Below are positions 30,331 through 40,089 of a DNA stretch of 64,000 bases, one piece after another; within the stretch, counting starts at the first letter, position 1; each line of letters begins with the position of its first letter. The DNA comes from Ichthyophis bannanicus (taxonomy: Eukaryota > Chordata > Amphibia > Gymnophiona > Ichthyophiidae): positions 521,412,686-521,476,685 of the forward strand of contig CM066037.1 in assembly GCA_033557465.1 (NCBI GenBank). The letters run 5' to 3'. A program made the translations under genes and the position numbers. The notes beneath the pieces were generated by a model. That model was not told where the DNA came from, made no database searches, and saw only the letters and a program-made list of their open reading frames with translations.

Positions 30331-31250
30331 ATCTGTGTGCAAAATGATTTCCGCTGCCCCTTCATCAAGAGTAAGATTGAAAAGCCGTCTTTGAAGTGAT
30401 CTTCCACAAACTGAATTTACAATTTTGAAAGTGATGTCCATGACAGTCTTTGTATTGAGTCTCTTGCTTGCCAAAACTTGCTGGTGAATGATGCAGTCGT
30501 AAGAAAGCATGACAACTTCCCAGATTTCCTGTCTACAGAGGGCTATGAAACCGTTAACCTCACCTGTCATTGCTCTTGCTCCATCAGTAGTGATGGAAAC
30601 AAGTCTATGCAATAGTTCTTCTTTAACACTGAAGTCTTCAAAAACCATCCGGATAAAGACTAATTGGGCTATATCTCTTATGTCTGTCCAGTTGGAGTGA
30701 GAAAGCAACACAATTTGAAACATCCTCCAACAATTGTTTAGTTGTGTCTCCACACATCTTTTCTATTCGCCGCACGACGGTGTTTCTTGACGATTGTACA
30801 TCTTGAATAGCAGCTATGATCTCTTTCTTATTTTTAAATCCTTCAAAAAGATTGTCAACTGCTTCAAGAAAACAATCTTACAAATTCCCCTTCAGTGAAA
30901 GGTTTGCATTTCTTTGTGATCAGGTTGCTGACCCTGAAGGATGCTATGGTTGCATTGACTGAATGTGACCTTGGCTTCACCATCAACTGTTGCTGAGTAG
31001 CCAATTTCGATTTAAGTTCTTTGAGCTTTAGTTTACGAATTTCACTTTTGGGTGGAAAATCAGCATCAAACTTATTGCTATGCAAAGCCTTATAATGACG
31101 TTCCAGATTACCCTTTTTGGGCAAGAATACTGGGGCGTTACAAATTAGACAACAACACTTGTTTTTCACCATGATGAAGTAGTTATCCATTTCCCATTCA
31201 TCATGAAAGTGGTAGGTTTTGCTCTTCTTTGAAACACTCATCTTTGTTAT
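30331..31250 (-). pseudogene. hAT transposase relic (ZBED / GTF2IRD2-like)
   Basis: The N-terminus at 31,241 reads MSVSKKSKTYHFHDEWEMDN and contains a BED-type finger (CCCLICNAPV, then HYKALHSNKF). KSKLATQQQL, IASFRVSNLITKKCKPFTEG and, after a gap, IAQLVFIRMVFEDFSVKEEL, SITTDGARAMTG, GFIALCRQE and CIIHQQVLASKRLN follow. These are landmarks of the hAT catalytic domain in ZBED5/GTF2IRD2-like proteins. About 60 codons between 30,750 and 30,865 are frameshifted. The C-terminal dimerisation region is absent because the sequence is cut at the LTR D boundary. Confidence 0.8.
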
Positions 31251-31571
31251 ACTGGGGTAGCTGGATGTAAGAAGGCCAAATCTGCTAAGTTAGTATAAAC
31301 ACTGGCTGAATCTGGTCCAAAACTGTCACTGTCCCAAAGTATTAAAGATCAACAGGAACTGAAGACCTCTGGATGATGTGCAATACAAGGACTAGAGATG
31401 CCAAAACCACACATGCAGTTCTAAAAGTAAAAATAAGAATTCATCATACTGGCACCAATAATCAAATACCACCAAACAATCATCAAAAAAACTCAAACAC
31501 CTGTCCAGCAAACCATATAAATCTCAAATCTGACATGCCCAGTCTCCATGCTGCAGGAGGAGGTACACTAC
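31251..31571. other. Non-coding stretch, nothing recognised
   Basis: AC-rich sequence between the hAT N-terminus and LTR E. Possibly the hAT 5' flank. No ORF of note and no repeat match within the window. Confidence 0.4.
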
Positions 31572-31598
31572 TGTAATGGGGAAGATCCGTCCCTTGCC

Positions 31599-32432
31599 AT
31601 GCAGTCAGAAGAAACTGAGGAAAGTACGTCAGATTCTGACAGCCAAGTAAAGCACATGGCTACAGGTTGCCAGGGGAGATATAAACAAACCCAGCCACAA
31701 GTGCAGCAGCCCCGCCCAAGTTGCAAACAATCCCCGTGCCCTGAGTGTAATAGGATTCACCTGGGTGGGGGAGGAACGAAGCTAAGCCCTAAGGCTGATA
31801 AAAAACACTCATTAGAAAGCAGTGAGAGGTCTGGAAAGAGAATTGGAAGCAGTTCTGGAAGGAGAGCTGAAAGGGGAACTGAAACGGGAACTGGAAGGAG
31901 AGCCGTTAGAAGGACTGATAGCAGAGAGGCTGAGAGTGATTTAAGCAGCCCTGAGAACCGACCAAGAAAAGCTTCAGCTGAAAAGGTACAGAGAACTCAA
32001 ACCCAAAGACTACAGGAAAGCTACTCTCAGTTAAAGCCTGGTGTTGAAGGTAACTGGAGAGAAAAGCCACGCAGAAAGTCAGTTTGGGTGTGCCCAGAAG
32101 CTCCGGTGAGAGGAAGGTACAAATCTCTAGACTCTGCTGATATTGAAGAAGCACTGCCAAGTATACTTTACAGGAAAAAGCCAGACAGTGGTTTCTGTAA
32201 AAGGAACAGGGAGAAAACAAAGAATACCAGTTTTCTCTGGGATAGTAAAGCTCTCCAGGACTCTCTTAAAGGTAAAGAGAATTGTTTTAAATCCCTGTGT
32301 GAATGTGTTCCCATGTATCCAGCGGGGGAAGGGCTGGAAGATATGCAAGTTGAATCCATAGAGGAATGTATAATTGATGAGCCCATGGATTGTACACTGA
32401 CTATAGCAGATAACGTAGAATCACTTTGCTGA
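31599..32432 (+). CDS. LTR-encoded ORF, family E (277 aa, unknown function)
   Basis: The ATG lies 27 bases inside the LTR, the same offset as in LTRs A and F. An upstream in-frame ATG at 31,548 is outside the element. The protein starts acidic (MQSEETEESTSDSDSQ). It has a C-rich patch (CKQSPCPECNRIH), then a basic repetitive centre (GRRAERGTETGTGRRAVR). It ends acidic with EPMDCTLTIADNVESLC. The ending is closest to family A (MDCTYTL ... SLC). No membrane segment and no known domain. Sequence between families is poorly conserved apart from composition and the C-terminal motif. Confidence 0.6.
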   Translation: MQSEETEESTSDSDSQVKHMATGCQGRYKQTQPQVQQPRPSCKQSPCPECNRIHLGGGGTKLSPKADKKHSLESSERSGKRIGSSSGRRAERGTETGTGRRAVRRTDSREAESDLSSPENRPRKASAEKVQRTQTQRLQESYSQLKPGVEGNWREKPRRKSVWVCPEAPVRGRYKSLDSADIEEALPSILYRKKPDSGFCKRNREKTKNTSFLWDSKALQDSLKGKENCFKSLCECVPMYPAGEGLEDMQVESIEECIIDEPMDCTLTIADNVESLC

Positions 32433-32638
32433 GTTGGATGTATAAAGCTGTAGGAACAGCATTGAGAAGCAAAGTGAGCATTGCTGCCTTTGAAAAGAAA
32501 CGTTTATTGATTCCTGTGTTAAAGGACTGTATAATGAAAGCTGGAAGAAAAAGGAGTTATTTTTCTTCAGTTCCTGATTTACTTTTCTTTGTACCAGAAG
32601 CATGGTTATTTTGTCCTAAGTTCCTTGTGCTTACCAAA

Positions 32639-32658
32639 CCCCGGGACGGGGAAATAAA
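32639..32658 (+). terminator. LTR E poly(A) signal with hairpin
   Basis: CCCC and GGGG arms around GGGAC, followed by AATAAA (32,653-32,658). Counterpart of 4,374-4,391. Confidence 0.6.
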
Positions 32659-32885
32659 ACCTCATTTTTGACCTTACCACTTTTGTTACTTCTATTCCTC
32701 TGCTTGGGGTGTGTTTGGGACTTCATTACCCAGAGGGTATGTACTACTACGCCTGCACTACCCCCACTTCCTGGCTCAGGATATTCACCAGCCTGACCTT
32801 CTCTGCTTGCCCTAGGACCCAGGGTAGGCCACTGGTGACACTACCCAGTGGTGAAAGACTAAGCTGGAGGAACGATAAGGAACAG

Positions 32886-33345
32886 CCCATTTCCAGTTCA
32901 AGCTTCTCCCATCAGCCCATTTCCAATCCTAGCCCCCATCAGCCATTTCCAGTCCTATTCCAGCCCCCATCAGACCATTTCCACTCCAAGCTCCCCTCCA
33001 TCAGCCCATTTCCAGACCAAGCTCCCCCCAACTCATTTCCAATCCTAGCCCCCCCATCAGCTCATTTCTAGTCCTAGCCCCCCATCAGCCATTTCCAGTC
33101 CTATTCCAGCCCCCCATCAGCCAATTTCCGGTCCAAGCTCCCCCCTCAGTCCATTTCCAATCCTAGCCCCCCCCCCATCTGCCATTTCCAGTCCTATTCC
33201 AGCCCTCATCAGTCCATTTCCAGTCCAAGCTCCCCACCCCATCAACCCATTTCCAGTCCATGCCCATCAGCCCATTTCCAATCTTAGCCCCCCATAAGCC
33301 ATTTACTTTCCTATTATAGAACCCTCCCCCCCCCCCCAAAGAGCC
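32886..33345. repeat. Minisatellite, about 30-bp units
   Basis: Repeated variants of CCCATTTCCAGTCCAAGCTC, then CCCCATCAG. About fourteen imperfect units, ending in a C13-like run near 33,328. No coding potential. Confidence 0.85.
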
Positions 33346-33361
33346 CCACACCTAGCTAAAC

Positions 33362-33632
33362 TTCTTCAGAGGTAAGCCGGGAAAGCCCGCACGGGGCCCT
33401 GGCTCACCTCTGCACAGCCGCCAGCATGAAAAGCGCTATTTTCCCTCACGCTGGGGCTGTGCTACTGTGAAGTGCGCTGAATGCCGGGAAAGGTTAAAGG
33501 GCATTTCCCAGCACCAGCGCGCTTCACAGTAACACAGTCGCCAGCATGAGGCAAAACGGCGCTGTTCACACTGTTGGCTGTGCAGAGGTGAGCTGTGGCC
33601 TCGCGCAGCTTCCCCAGCTCACCTCTGAAGCC
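33362..33632. repeat. Long inverted repeat (foldback), about 115-bp arms
   Basis: The left arm begins CTTCAGAGGTAAGCC, contains GCTCACCTCTGCACAGCC and ends CTGTGAAGTGCGCT near 33,480. The right arm, reverse-complemented, reads CTTCAGAGGTGAGCTG, the same GCTCACCTCTGCACAGCC block and CTGTGAAGCGCGCT. The arms are about 80-85 percent identical by eye and separated by about 35 bases (GAATGCCGGGAAAGG...). A folded transcript would form a long imperfect hairpin. No ORF or target duplication is recognised. Confidence 0.75.
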
Positions 33633-33744
33633 GTTCATTGTGTGTGAATATTCACGCGGGACTCTGTGCGAACAACATTCTTGCACAATGGACGGGCTGA
33701 CCCTGGCCTGTGCTTCTAAGGTAAAGTCTTACCTATTTTCTGGG

Positions 33745-34165
33745 TTATTTACACAGCCCTTGGTTTGATAGAAGGGGCCTTTCAAATTGCCACTTTGATC
33801 TGTCACTTGCCTCTAACCCCTATTTCAGACAACTGGAAGGCCTCTTTGTAAAGGTCACTAGAAACAGGTTTAGTTCTTTGTACTCGGAGACTACTTATTC
33901 TACTTGTATGCTATGCTATATTCTGATTTGATTTAAATAAAAAAAGTTCTCTAGAAACAAAGTTATTTCAGTAACTACTCTGTTTTACTTTCTATGCTAA
34001 GTTATATGCTGATTTGATTTAAATGAAATCTCTCTGGTGGTACTAAGACCTGACTGACTCAGCAAACACACTGAATTCTAAAATACACAGATTTATCTGC
34101 TTTTACCCAAAGATTACCCTTTTTCCCCAAGATTTAGAGTATACGCCAGAAGATAAATACTTACA
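33745..34165. repeat. Unclassified interspersed repeat R1, copy 2
   Basis: Homologous to 1,661-1,995. It holds an internal partial duplication of the GATTTGATTTAAAT region (about 33,926 and 34,012). Confidence 0.5.
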
Positions 34166-34177
34166 AGTGCAGATCTA

Positions 34178-34246
34178 TTTCCATTTATTTATTTACATTT
34201 ATTTTATACCGCGCTATTCGGCATCAGTGCGGTTTACATCCAACAA
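34178..34246 (-). repeat. L2/SINE 3' tail fragment
   Basis: ATTTATTTATTTACATTTAT, then ATACCGCGCTATTCGGCATC and CGGTTTAC. Reverse of the L2/SINE tail, directly before the CR1-e ORF1 homology. Confidence 0.65.
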
Positions 34247-34259
34247 AATCACTAGAAGT

Positions 34260-34862
34260 GTAACTGTAACTAGGACCTGTCCTCCAGGTGATGTAAAACC
34301 CTCTCGCACCGAGGAAGTTTCTCCAGGTCCATGTGCCCATGAGGGAAGGGTTAGGACAGCCGTTATAGTTGGTGATTCGATCATTAGGCATGTAGATAGC
34401 TGGGTGGCTGGTGGACGTGAGGATCGCCTGGTAACATGCCTGCCTGGTGCGAAGGTAGCGGACCTCACGCGCCACCTAGATAAGGTCTTAGATAGTGCTG
34501 GGGAGGAGTCTGCTGTCTTGGTACATGTCGGTACCAATGACATAGGAAAATGTGGTAGGGAGGTTCTGGAGGCAAAATTTAGGCTTTTAGGTAGGAAGTT
34601 GAAATCCAGAACTTCCAGGGTTGCTTTCTCCGAAATGCTTCCTGTTCCGCGCGCAGGACCCAAAAGGCAGGCAGAGCTCCGGAGTCTCAATGTGTGGATG
34701 AGACAATGGTGCAGAGATGAGGGTTTTGCATTTGTTAGGAACTGGGGAACATTCTGGGGAAAGGAGGTGCTCTTCCGAAGGGATGGGCTTCACCTTAACC
34801 GGGATGGAACCAGGCTGCTGGCATTAACCTTTAAAAAGGAGATAGAGCAGCTTTTAAACTAG
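34260..34862 (+). CDS. CR1-e ORF1, C-terminal SGNH-esterase domain
   Basis: Open and in frame to the TAG at 34,860. Block I is VGDSIIRHVD (nucleophile Ser). GAKVADLTRHLDKVLDSAG follows, then block III HVGTNDIGKCG (Asn) and block V FRRDGLHLNRDG (Asp and His). The catalytic set is complete. It ends FKKEIEQLLN. The upstream half of ORF1 with the C-x2-C finger seen at 22,300 is absent here. CR1 ORF1 esterase domains have been linked to membrane lipid binding or hydrolysis, but their requirement for retrotransposition is unsettled. ORF2 begins 35 bases downstream in another frame, the usual CR1 arrangement. Confidence 0.88.
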   Translation, partial: VTVTRTCPPGDVKPSRTEEVSPGPCAHEGRVRTAVIVGDSIIRHVDSWVAGGREDRLVTCLPGAKVADLTRHLDKVLDSAGEESAVLVHVGTNDIGKCGREVLEAKFRLLGRKLKSRTSRVAFSEMLPVPRAGPKRQAELRSLNVWMRQWCRDEGFAFVRNWGTFWGKEVLFRRDGLHLNRDGTRLLALTFKKEIEQLLN

Positions 34863-34897
34863 ATATTAGGGGAAAGCCGACAGTCGCCCAAGAGCAG

Positions 34898-37750
34898 ATG
34901 GTTCGGAAGAATGTATCCTTGAAGGATACTACCAAAAGCAGAGAGGTTCCACAAAAGAGTAAAGTAGCCCAAATGCCCTCAAGTATGGAGCAGACAGAAC
35001 TTAAAGATCCCAATTTACCCATGTCTAACAATAGCCAAATTAACATGAACAAAATACATTCTCTAAAATGCTTGTATGCAAATGCTAGAAGTCTAAACAA
35101 TAAGATGGGAGAGTTAGAATATATAGCACTAAATGAAATGTTAGATATGATTGGAATATCAGAGACATGGTGGAAGGAGGACAACCAGTGGGACACTGTG
35201 ATACCTGGGTACAAACTATATCGTAATGATAGAGCTGATCAAATTGGTGGAGGGGTTGCGCTCTATGTTAGAGAGGGCATTGACTCAGAAAGAATTAAAG
35301 TTTTGCAGGAAACAAAATCTGCTGTAGAATCTGTATGGATTGAAATTCCATATAAAAGGGGGAAGGCAATGGCAGTGGGGGTGTACTATCGAGCGCCTGG
35401 CCAGAATGACCAAATGGATGATGAAATGCTCAAAGAAATCAAGGAAGCTAACAAACATTACAGTGCAGTAATAATAATGGGTGATTTCAATTACCCTGGT
35501 ATCGACTGGGTCAGTGTCACGTCAGGACATGCTAGGGAGATAAAGTTCCTGGATGAAATAAATGACTGCTTCTTGGAGCAGCTGGTTCATGAACCGACCA
35601 GAGGGGAAGCCATATTAGACCTAGTCCTTAGTGGAACACCAGATCTAGTGCAAGAGATAAGGGTGTTGGGGCCACTTGGCAATAGTGATCATAGCATGAT
35701 CGCCTTTGATTTAATTAGTGGAGGAGGGATAGTAAGGAAATCCACAGTACTACCTTTTAACTTTCGAAAAGGAGACTATGATAAAATGAGGAAAACAGTT
35801 AAGAAAAAACTAAAAGGAGCAGTTGCAAAGGTTAAAGACGTACATCAAGCTTGGGTGTTGTTGAAAAATACTATCTTGGAAGCCCAGACCAGCTGGATTC
35901 CACGCTTTAAGAAAAGTGGAAGGAAGTCCAAAAAACTGCCAGCATGGTTTAAAGGTGAGGTCAGAGAGGCTGTTGTTGCCAAAAAAGCAACTTTCAGGAA
36001 ATGGAAAAAAGAGCCAAACGACGAAACCTGGAAACAGCACAAGCACTGGCAAGTCAAATGCAAGGCATTGATAAAGCAGGCAAAGAGAGAATTTGAGAAG
36101 AAGCTTGCTGCGGAAGCAAAAACGCGAAATAAAGACCTTTTCAAGTACATTCGTAGCAAAAAACCTGTGAGAGAGTCAGTTGGTCCATTAGATGATAAAG
36201 GGGTTAAAGGAGCACTAAGAGGCGACAAGGCGATAGCGGAGAGACTGAATGAATTCTTTGCTTCGGTCTTTACTGAGGAAGATGTAGGGATGTTACCCAT
36301 GACGGAAGTGGTATTTAAAGGTGTGGAAGAATTGAAGGAAATATCGATACATCGGGAAGATGTCTTACAACTATTAGATAAACTGAAGAGTAGCAAATCA
36401 CCTGGGCCGGATGGTATACATCCAAGGGTGTTGAAAGAACTGAAATATGAGATTGCAGACCTGCTATCAGTAATCTGTGAACTATCATTAAAATCATCTC
36501 TAATACCTGAAGATTGGAGGATCACCAATGTAACACCAATTTTTAAAAAGGGTTCCAGGGGTGATCCGGGAAACTACAGACCAGTGAGCCTGACGTCAGT
36601 ACCGGGAAAAATGGTAGAAACCATCATAAAGAATAAAATTACTCAGCATGTAGATAGTCACAACCTAATGGGAGACAGCCAACATGGCTTTAGACAAGGA
36701 AGATCTTGTCTTACTAATCTGTTATGTTTTTTTGAAGGAGTGAATAAACAGGTGGACAAAGGTGAGTCGGTTGATATTGTGTATCTCGACTTTCAGAAAG
36801 CCTTTGACAAGGTTCCTCATCAGAGACTTTTGGCAAAACTAAAGAGTCATGGGATAGGAGGCAGTGTTCTATTGTGGATCAGGAACTGGTTAAAAGATAG
36901 AAAGCAGAGGGTAGGGCTAAATGGCCAATTTTCCCAATGGAGAAAGGTGAATAGTGGTGTACCCCAGGGATCTGTGCTGGGTCCGCTGCTTTTTGACATA
37001 TTCATAAATGACCTGGAAAGTGGAATAACGAGTGAGGTTATCAAATTTGCAGATGACACAAAACTATTTAAAGTTGTTAAAACCGAAGAGGATTGTGAAA
37101 AATTGCAAGAGGATCTTGATAAATTGGAAGACTGGGCATCAAAATGGCAGATGAAATTTAATGTGGACAAGTGCAAGGTTATGCACCTAGGGAAGAACAA
37201 CCCAAACAATGGTTACACGATGCAAGGTTCCACATTAGGAACCACCACCCAGGAAAAAGATTTAGGCGTCATTGTGGATACCATGTTAAAACCCTCGGCC
37301 CAGTGTGCAGCGGCGGCCAAGAGAGCAAATAGAATGCTAGGTATGATAAGGAAAGGAATGGAAAATAAAACAAAAGCTATTATAATGCCTCTATATCGTT
37401 CCATGGTGAGACCGCACCTTGAATATTGTGTGCAATTCTGGTCGCCGTATCTTAAAAAGGATATAGCGATTTTAGAAAAGGTTCAGAGAAGAGCCACCAA
37501 AATGGTAAAGGGGATGGAAGGATACTCCTATGAAGAAAGGCTAAAAAGGTTAGGGCTCTTTAAACTGGAAAAGAGACGGCTGAGGGGAGATATGATAGAA
37601 GTCTATAAATTAATGAACGGAATGGAATGGGTAAACGTAGATCGATTGTTTACGTTATCAGAATATAGAAAGACTAGGGGACATGCAATGAAGCTACAGG
37701 GTAAACTATTTAAGACCAACAAAAGAAAATATTTTTCACTCAACGTGTAA
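34898..37750 (+). CDS. CR1-e ORF2: APE endonuclease and reverse transcriptase (950 aa)
   Basis: Endonuclease, residues about 57-270: LYANARS, GISETWW (catalytic E89), VYYRAPG, IIMGDFNYPGIDW (195-204) and GNSDH (262-266). Linker about 280-495. RT from about 500: SPGPDGIHPRVL, NYRPVSLTS, QHGFRQGRSC, VYLDFQKAFDKVP, NSGVPQGSVLGP and catalytic FADD (717-720). The CR1 thumb ends with FWSPYLKKDI and RRLRGDMIEVYKLMNG. All catalytic residues seen are intact. The frame ends KRKYFSLNV. About 40 more codons homologous to the usual CR1 C-terminus continue in another frame after 37,740, because a T run has five T. The same five-T run occurs in CR1-b (about 5,795), so the shorter C-terminus may be a subfamily trait. 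Confidence 0.92.
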   Translation: MVRKNVSLKDTTKSREVPQKSKVAQMPSSMEQTELKDPNLPMSNNSQINMNKIHSLKCLYANARSLNNKMGELEYIALNEMLDMIGISETWWKEDNQWDTVIPGYKLYRNDRADQIGGGVALYVREGIDSERIKVLQETKSAVESVWIEIPYKRGKAMAVGVYYRAPGQNDQMDDEMLKEIKEANKHYSAVIIMGDFNYPGIDWVSVTSGHAREIKFLDEINDCFLEQLVHEPTRGEAILDLVLSGTPDLVQEIRVLGPLGNSDHSMIAFDLISGGGIVRKSTVLPFNFRKGDYDKMRKTVKKKLKGAVAKVKDVHQAWVLLKNTILEAQTSWIPRFKKSGRKSKKLPAWFKGEVREAVVAKKATFRKWKKEPNDETWKQHKHWQVKCKALIKQAKREFEKKLAAEAKTRNKDLFKYIRSKKPVRESVGPLDDKGVKGALRGDKAIAERLNEFFASVFTEEDVGMLPMTEVVFKGVEELKEISIHREDVLQLLDKLKSSKSPGPDGIHPRVLKELKYEIADLLSVICELSLKSSLIPEDWRITNVTPIFKKGSRGDPGNYRPVSLTSVPGKMVETIIKNKITQHVDSHNLMGDSQHGFRQGRSCLTNLLCFFEGVNKQVDKGESVDIVYLDFQKAFDKVPHQRLLAKLKSHGIGGSVLLWIRNWLKDRKQRVGLNGQFSQWRKVNSGVPQGSVLGPLLFDIFINDLESGITSEVIKFADDTKLFKVVKTEEDCEKLQEDLDKLEDWASKWQMKFNVDKCKVMHLGKNNPNNGYTMQGSTLGTTTQEKDLGVIVDTMLKPSAQCAAAAKRANRMLGMIRKGMENKTKAIIMPLYRSMVRPHLEYCVQFWSPYLKKDIAILEKVQRRATKMVKGMEGYSYEERLKRLGLFKLEKRRLRGDMIEVYKLMNGMEWVNVDRLFTLSEYRKTRGHAMKLQGKLFKTNKRKYFSLNV

Positions 37751-38215
37751 TCAAACTCTGGAATTTGTTACCGGAGGATGTAGTAAAGGCTGTTAGTGTA
37801 GCTGGGTTTAAAAAAGGTTTGGACAAGTTCCTGGAGGAAAGGTCCATAAACCATTATTAAGAAGTGACCGAAGATATCAATGCTTGACCCAGTACAAGCA
37901 TTGTGGAACTTGTGTCTCTTGGGGAAACTGCTAGGTACGTATAACCTAGTTTGGCCACTGTTGGAAACAGAATACTGGGCTTGATGGACCTTGGTCTGAC
38001 CCAGTATGGCATATCTTATGATCTTAGAACAACAAGTTGTTCTGAGTATACAGAGAACAGGGACCGAAACCTGGATAACATGAGGGTAACTAAATACATG
38101 GAGGTATCATAACATTACATATTACACAGGTTCAATGGTCTTGGATGAACTGGTGCGTGTTGGTGTAGCTAGCTGTAGCTAGCTGGTTCCGATGTTGAAA
38201 TTCCAACTCGAACGT

Positions 38216-38935
38216 GTTGTCATCTTTCAGATAGATATGATCTGCACCATTCTAGTGCTGTGCCACCAATACCCTTTTCCTTTAGTCGCTCTAAAAGAAT
38301 CTCATGGCTTACTGAGTCGAAGGCTGCAGCAATGTCCAAGAAAATGATGGCAACCCCTTGACGGATGCTGTTGATTTCCGTAAGTATGTTACTGAAGAGA
38401 GTGGTAAGGAGTGTTTCCACTCCATGGGATTCCCTGAATCCATGTTGACAGAAGTCAAGTGGAGCGGCAGATTCAATGTGATCTTGTATTTGTTTTTGGA
38501 CCTCTTTTTCAATAATCTTCGTTAGTAGAGGTATACTGGATATAGGTCTATATGAGTCTACTTTCAGGGGGTCGAACTTGCAGTTTTTCAGCAGCGGTCG
38601 GATGGATGTGTGTTTTAGGGCTGTCGGGAACGCGCCCGTTGTGAACGATAGGTTCATAAGCCTGGTTATGAAAGGGCAAAAATCGCGGCGTAGCTCTTTT
38701 ATCCAGAATGCTGGACAGGGGTCAGTTTGCGCCGTGGTGGTGTTGAGTGACATGATCGTGGTCTCGATGTCCTTCTTAGCTGGGGTAGTGAAGGTGGTCA
38801 GAGATGTCGGACAAACTGGCTCTTGTGCAGCAGTAGGTGTGGGGGATTTATTTGTTTGGCATAGTTTAGACTGTAGGTATATAGCGAAGTCCTGTGGGTG
38901 GATCTCACTTTGGCGGTTGTAGCAGTCCCTCTGGG
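38216..38935 (-). pseudogene. L2-type LINE, RT N-terminal part
   Basis: The minus-strand frame (38,220-38,753) reads DPCPAFWIKELRRDFCPFI, NLSFTTGAFPTALKHTSIRP, SYRPISSIPLLTKIIEKEV, QHGFRESHGVETLLTTLFSN and IFLDIAAAFDSVSHEILLER. These are L2 RT landmarks. The sequence stops before the catalytic YADD. Upstream linker codons extend to about 38,935 with frameshifts. The 38,031-38,215 stretch between it and CR1-e holds a TAGCTAGCTGTAGCTAGCTG duplication only. Confidence 0.82.
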
Positions 38936-40084
38936 TAGTCCTTCAAGACTCTGGGTAGCCCTTTTATTTTTTAACCCCATCAGGGCCGGCCTGTTGACTA
39001 GGCAAGCTAGATGGTCACCTAGGGTGGCAGGCCCCAGTGGGCGACACTGGGCCTTCCACAGCGAAATGGCAGGACAGCGCCACTTGGCCCACCATGCCAC
39101 CTCGCTGGCATACATCTTCTCGTCTGGGGAAGGAGGTGACATGGCGATCACTCCACTGTGTCAGGCCTTAAAATGCCCGCACTGGCACTCTCATTTGAAA
39201 GCCCGATGTACAGGAGGGATCGTTGTGCTGCCCCCCCTCCCCCAGCAAGAAGATGGATGCCTGGGGGGATGGCACGATGGGCTGGGGGAGGGGGGCCTAC
39301 CAGGCCCTCCGCTGCATTGGGCTTCAATGTGAGCGTGCCAGCTTGGGCACTTTAAGGTTGCCTCCTTCTCCCTATGAGAGGATGGACGTGAGTGGGTGTG
39401 GCCGGGCAGTGCCGCAGGCCTCCTGGCCCAGGGGCAGCATGGAAGGTCTGCCTACAGTGGCAGAAACCCTCGTGCTAGCCCAGATCCCCATTGTTATGGA
39501 ATTCTCTACCTATTGCTCTTCACATTGAGTCCTCCTTTAAGAAATGTAAGACGGTTCTAAAAACCTAGGGCCCATTAACCAAAGTGATTAACGCAATTAG
39601 ACCAGCTAACCGTGTTAATTATGGTGACTGGGATATTCAGTGGCATTAACTCGATTGGTACTGCTGAATATCCCCGGGTGCTGCCGCTAAATTCCCAGAT
39701 GCTAGCCAGCTAGCACTGGGGTGTTCTGGGACACAGTGGAGGCACCTTAAAGGCTGACCTAACGTTCTCTGCAGAAACTGACCAGGCAGTGGCTGAATGT
39801 TGCCAGTGCCTGGCTAGCTTTCATGCTGTCCGGCCTCCCCAGATATGTTTATGTGGCCTCAGCATTGACTATCCAGGTCTTACGTTCTGCAGTGATGGCT
39901 AGCTGCCACCACTGAATATTCACCCCTACGTTTTTAGTAAGGCTTTTCAGGCTCATCCGAGTTAGGGTGTAGCATGCTACGTGATTGTTCCCCCCTTTTG
40001 TAATTATCCGCTGTTCTCTGAATCTTTCCTGTATTGATTGAGTTCCTTTTCCTACTTTATTTAAAACTTTATATGCCACTGTAT
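38936..40084. other. Non-coding region with MITE-like pieces
   Basis: CAGGGCCGGCCTGTTGACTA, then GGTCACCTAGGGTGGCAGGC at about 38,981 resembles a hAT MITE end. GC-rich sequence follows to 39,540. From about 39,563 a second piece (GGGCCCATTAACCAAAGTG, GGATATTCAGTGG, GCTGAATATCC, CACTGAATATTCACCCC) has inverted motifs but no confirmed termini. Several frames of about 100 codons here have no family landmarks. I see no gene. Confidence 0.5.
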
Positions 40085-40089
40085 ACTGG

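Larger units (their letters stand above)
31572..32840 (+). mobile_element. Solo LTR 'E' of Ty3-like family, with internal ORF
   Basis: A 1,269-bp unit from TGTAATGGGG to CTGGTGACA. The 4-bp duplication CTAC flanks it (31,568-31,571 and 32,841-32,844). AATAAA at 32,653 is preceded by a CCCC-GGGAC-GGGG hairpin, nearly identical to that in LTR A. Confidence 0.85.
34250..38030 (+). mobile_element. CR1-e: nearly complete CR1 LINE
   Basis: Contains the C-terminal two thirds of ORF1 (to 34,862), a 35-base spacer, a 950-codon ORF2 (34,898-37,750) and a 3' UTR. It ends TCTGACCCAGTATGGCATAT, then CTTATGATCTTAG at about 38,027. The 5' end of ORF1 is missing, so the copy is 5'-truncated. It is the best-preserved LINE in the window. 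Confidence 0.9.

Noticed and set aside
32886..33345. CRISPR-like array of short repeats
   Set aside because: Units are contiguous imperfect tandem repeats without unique spacers, in a vertebrate genome. It is a minisatellite.
38898..39528. Several plus- and minus-strand frames of about 100-144 codons
   Set aside because: GC-rich repeat-like DNA with overlapping frames, no motif and no continuity with a gene.
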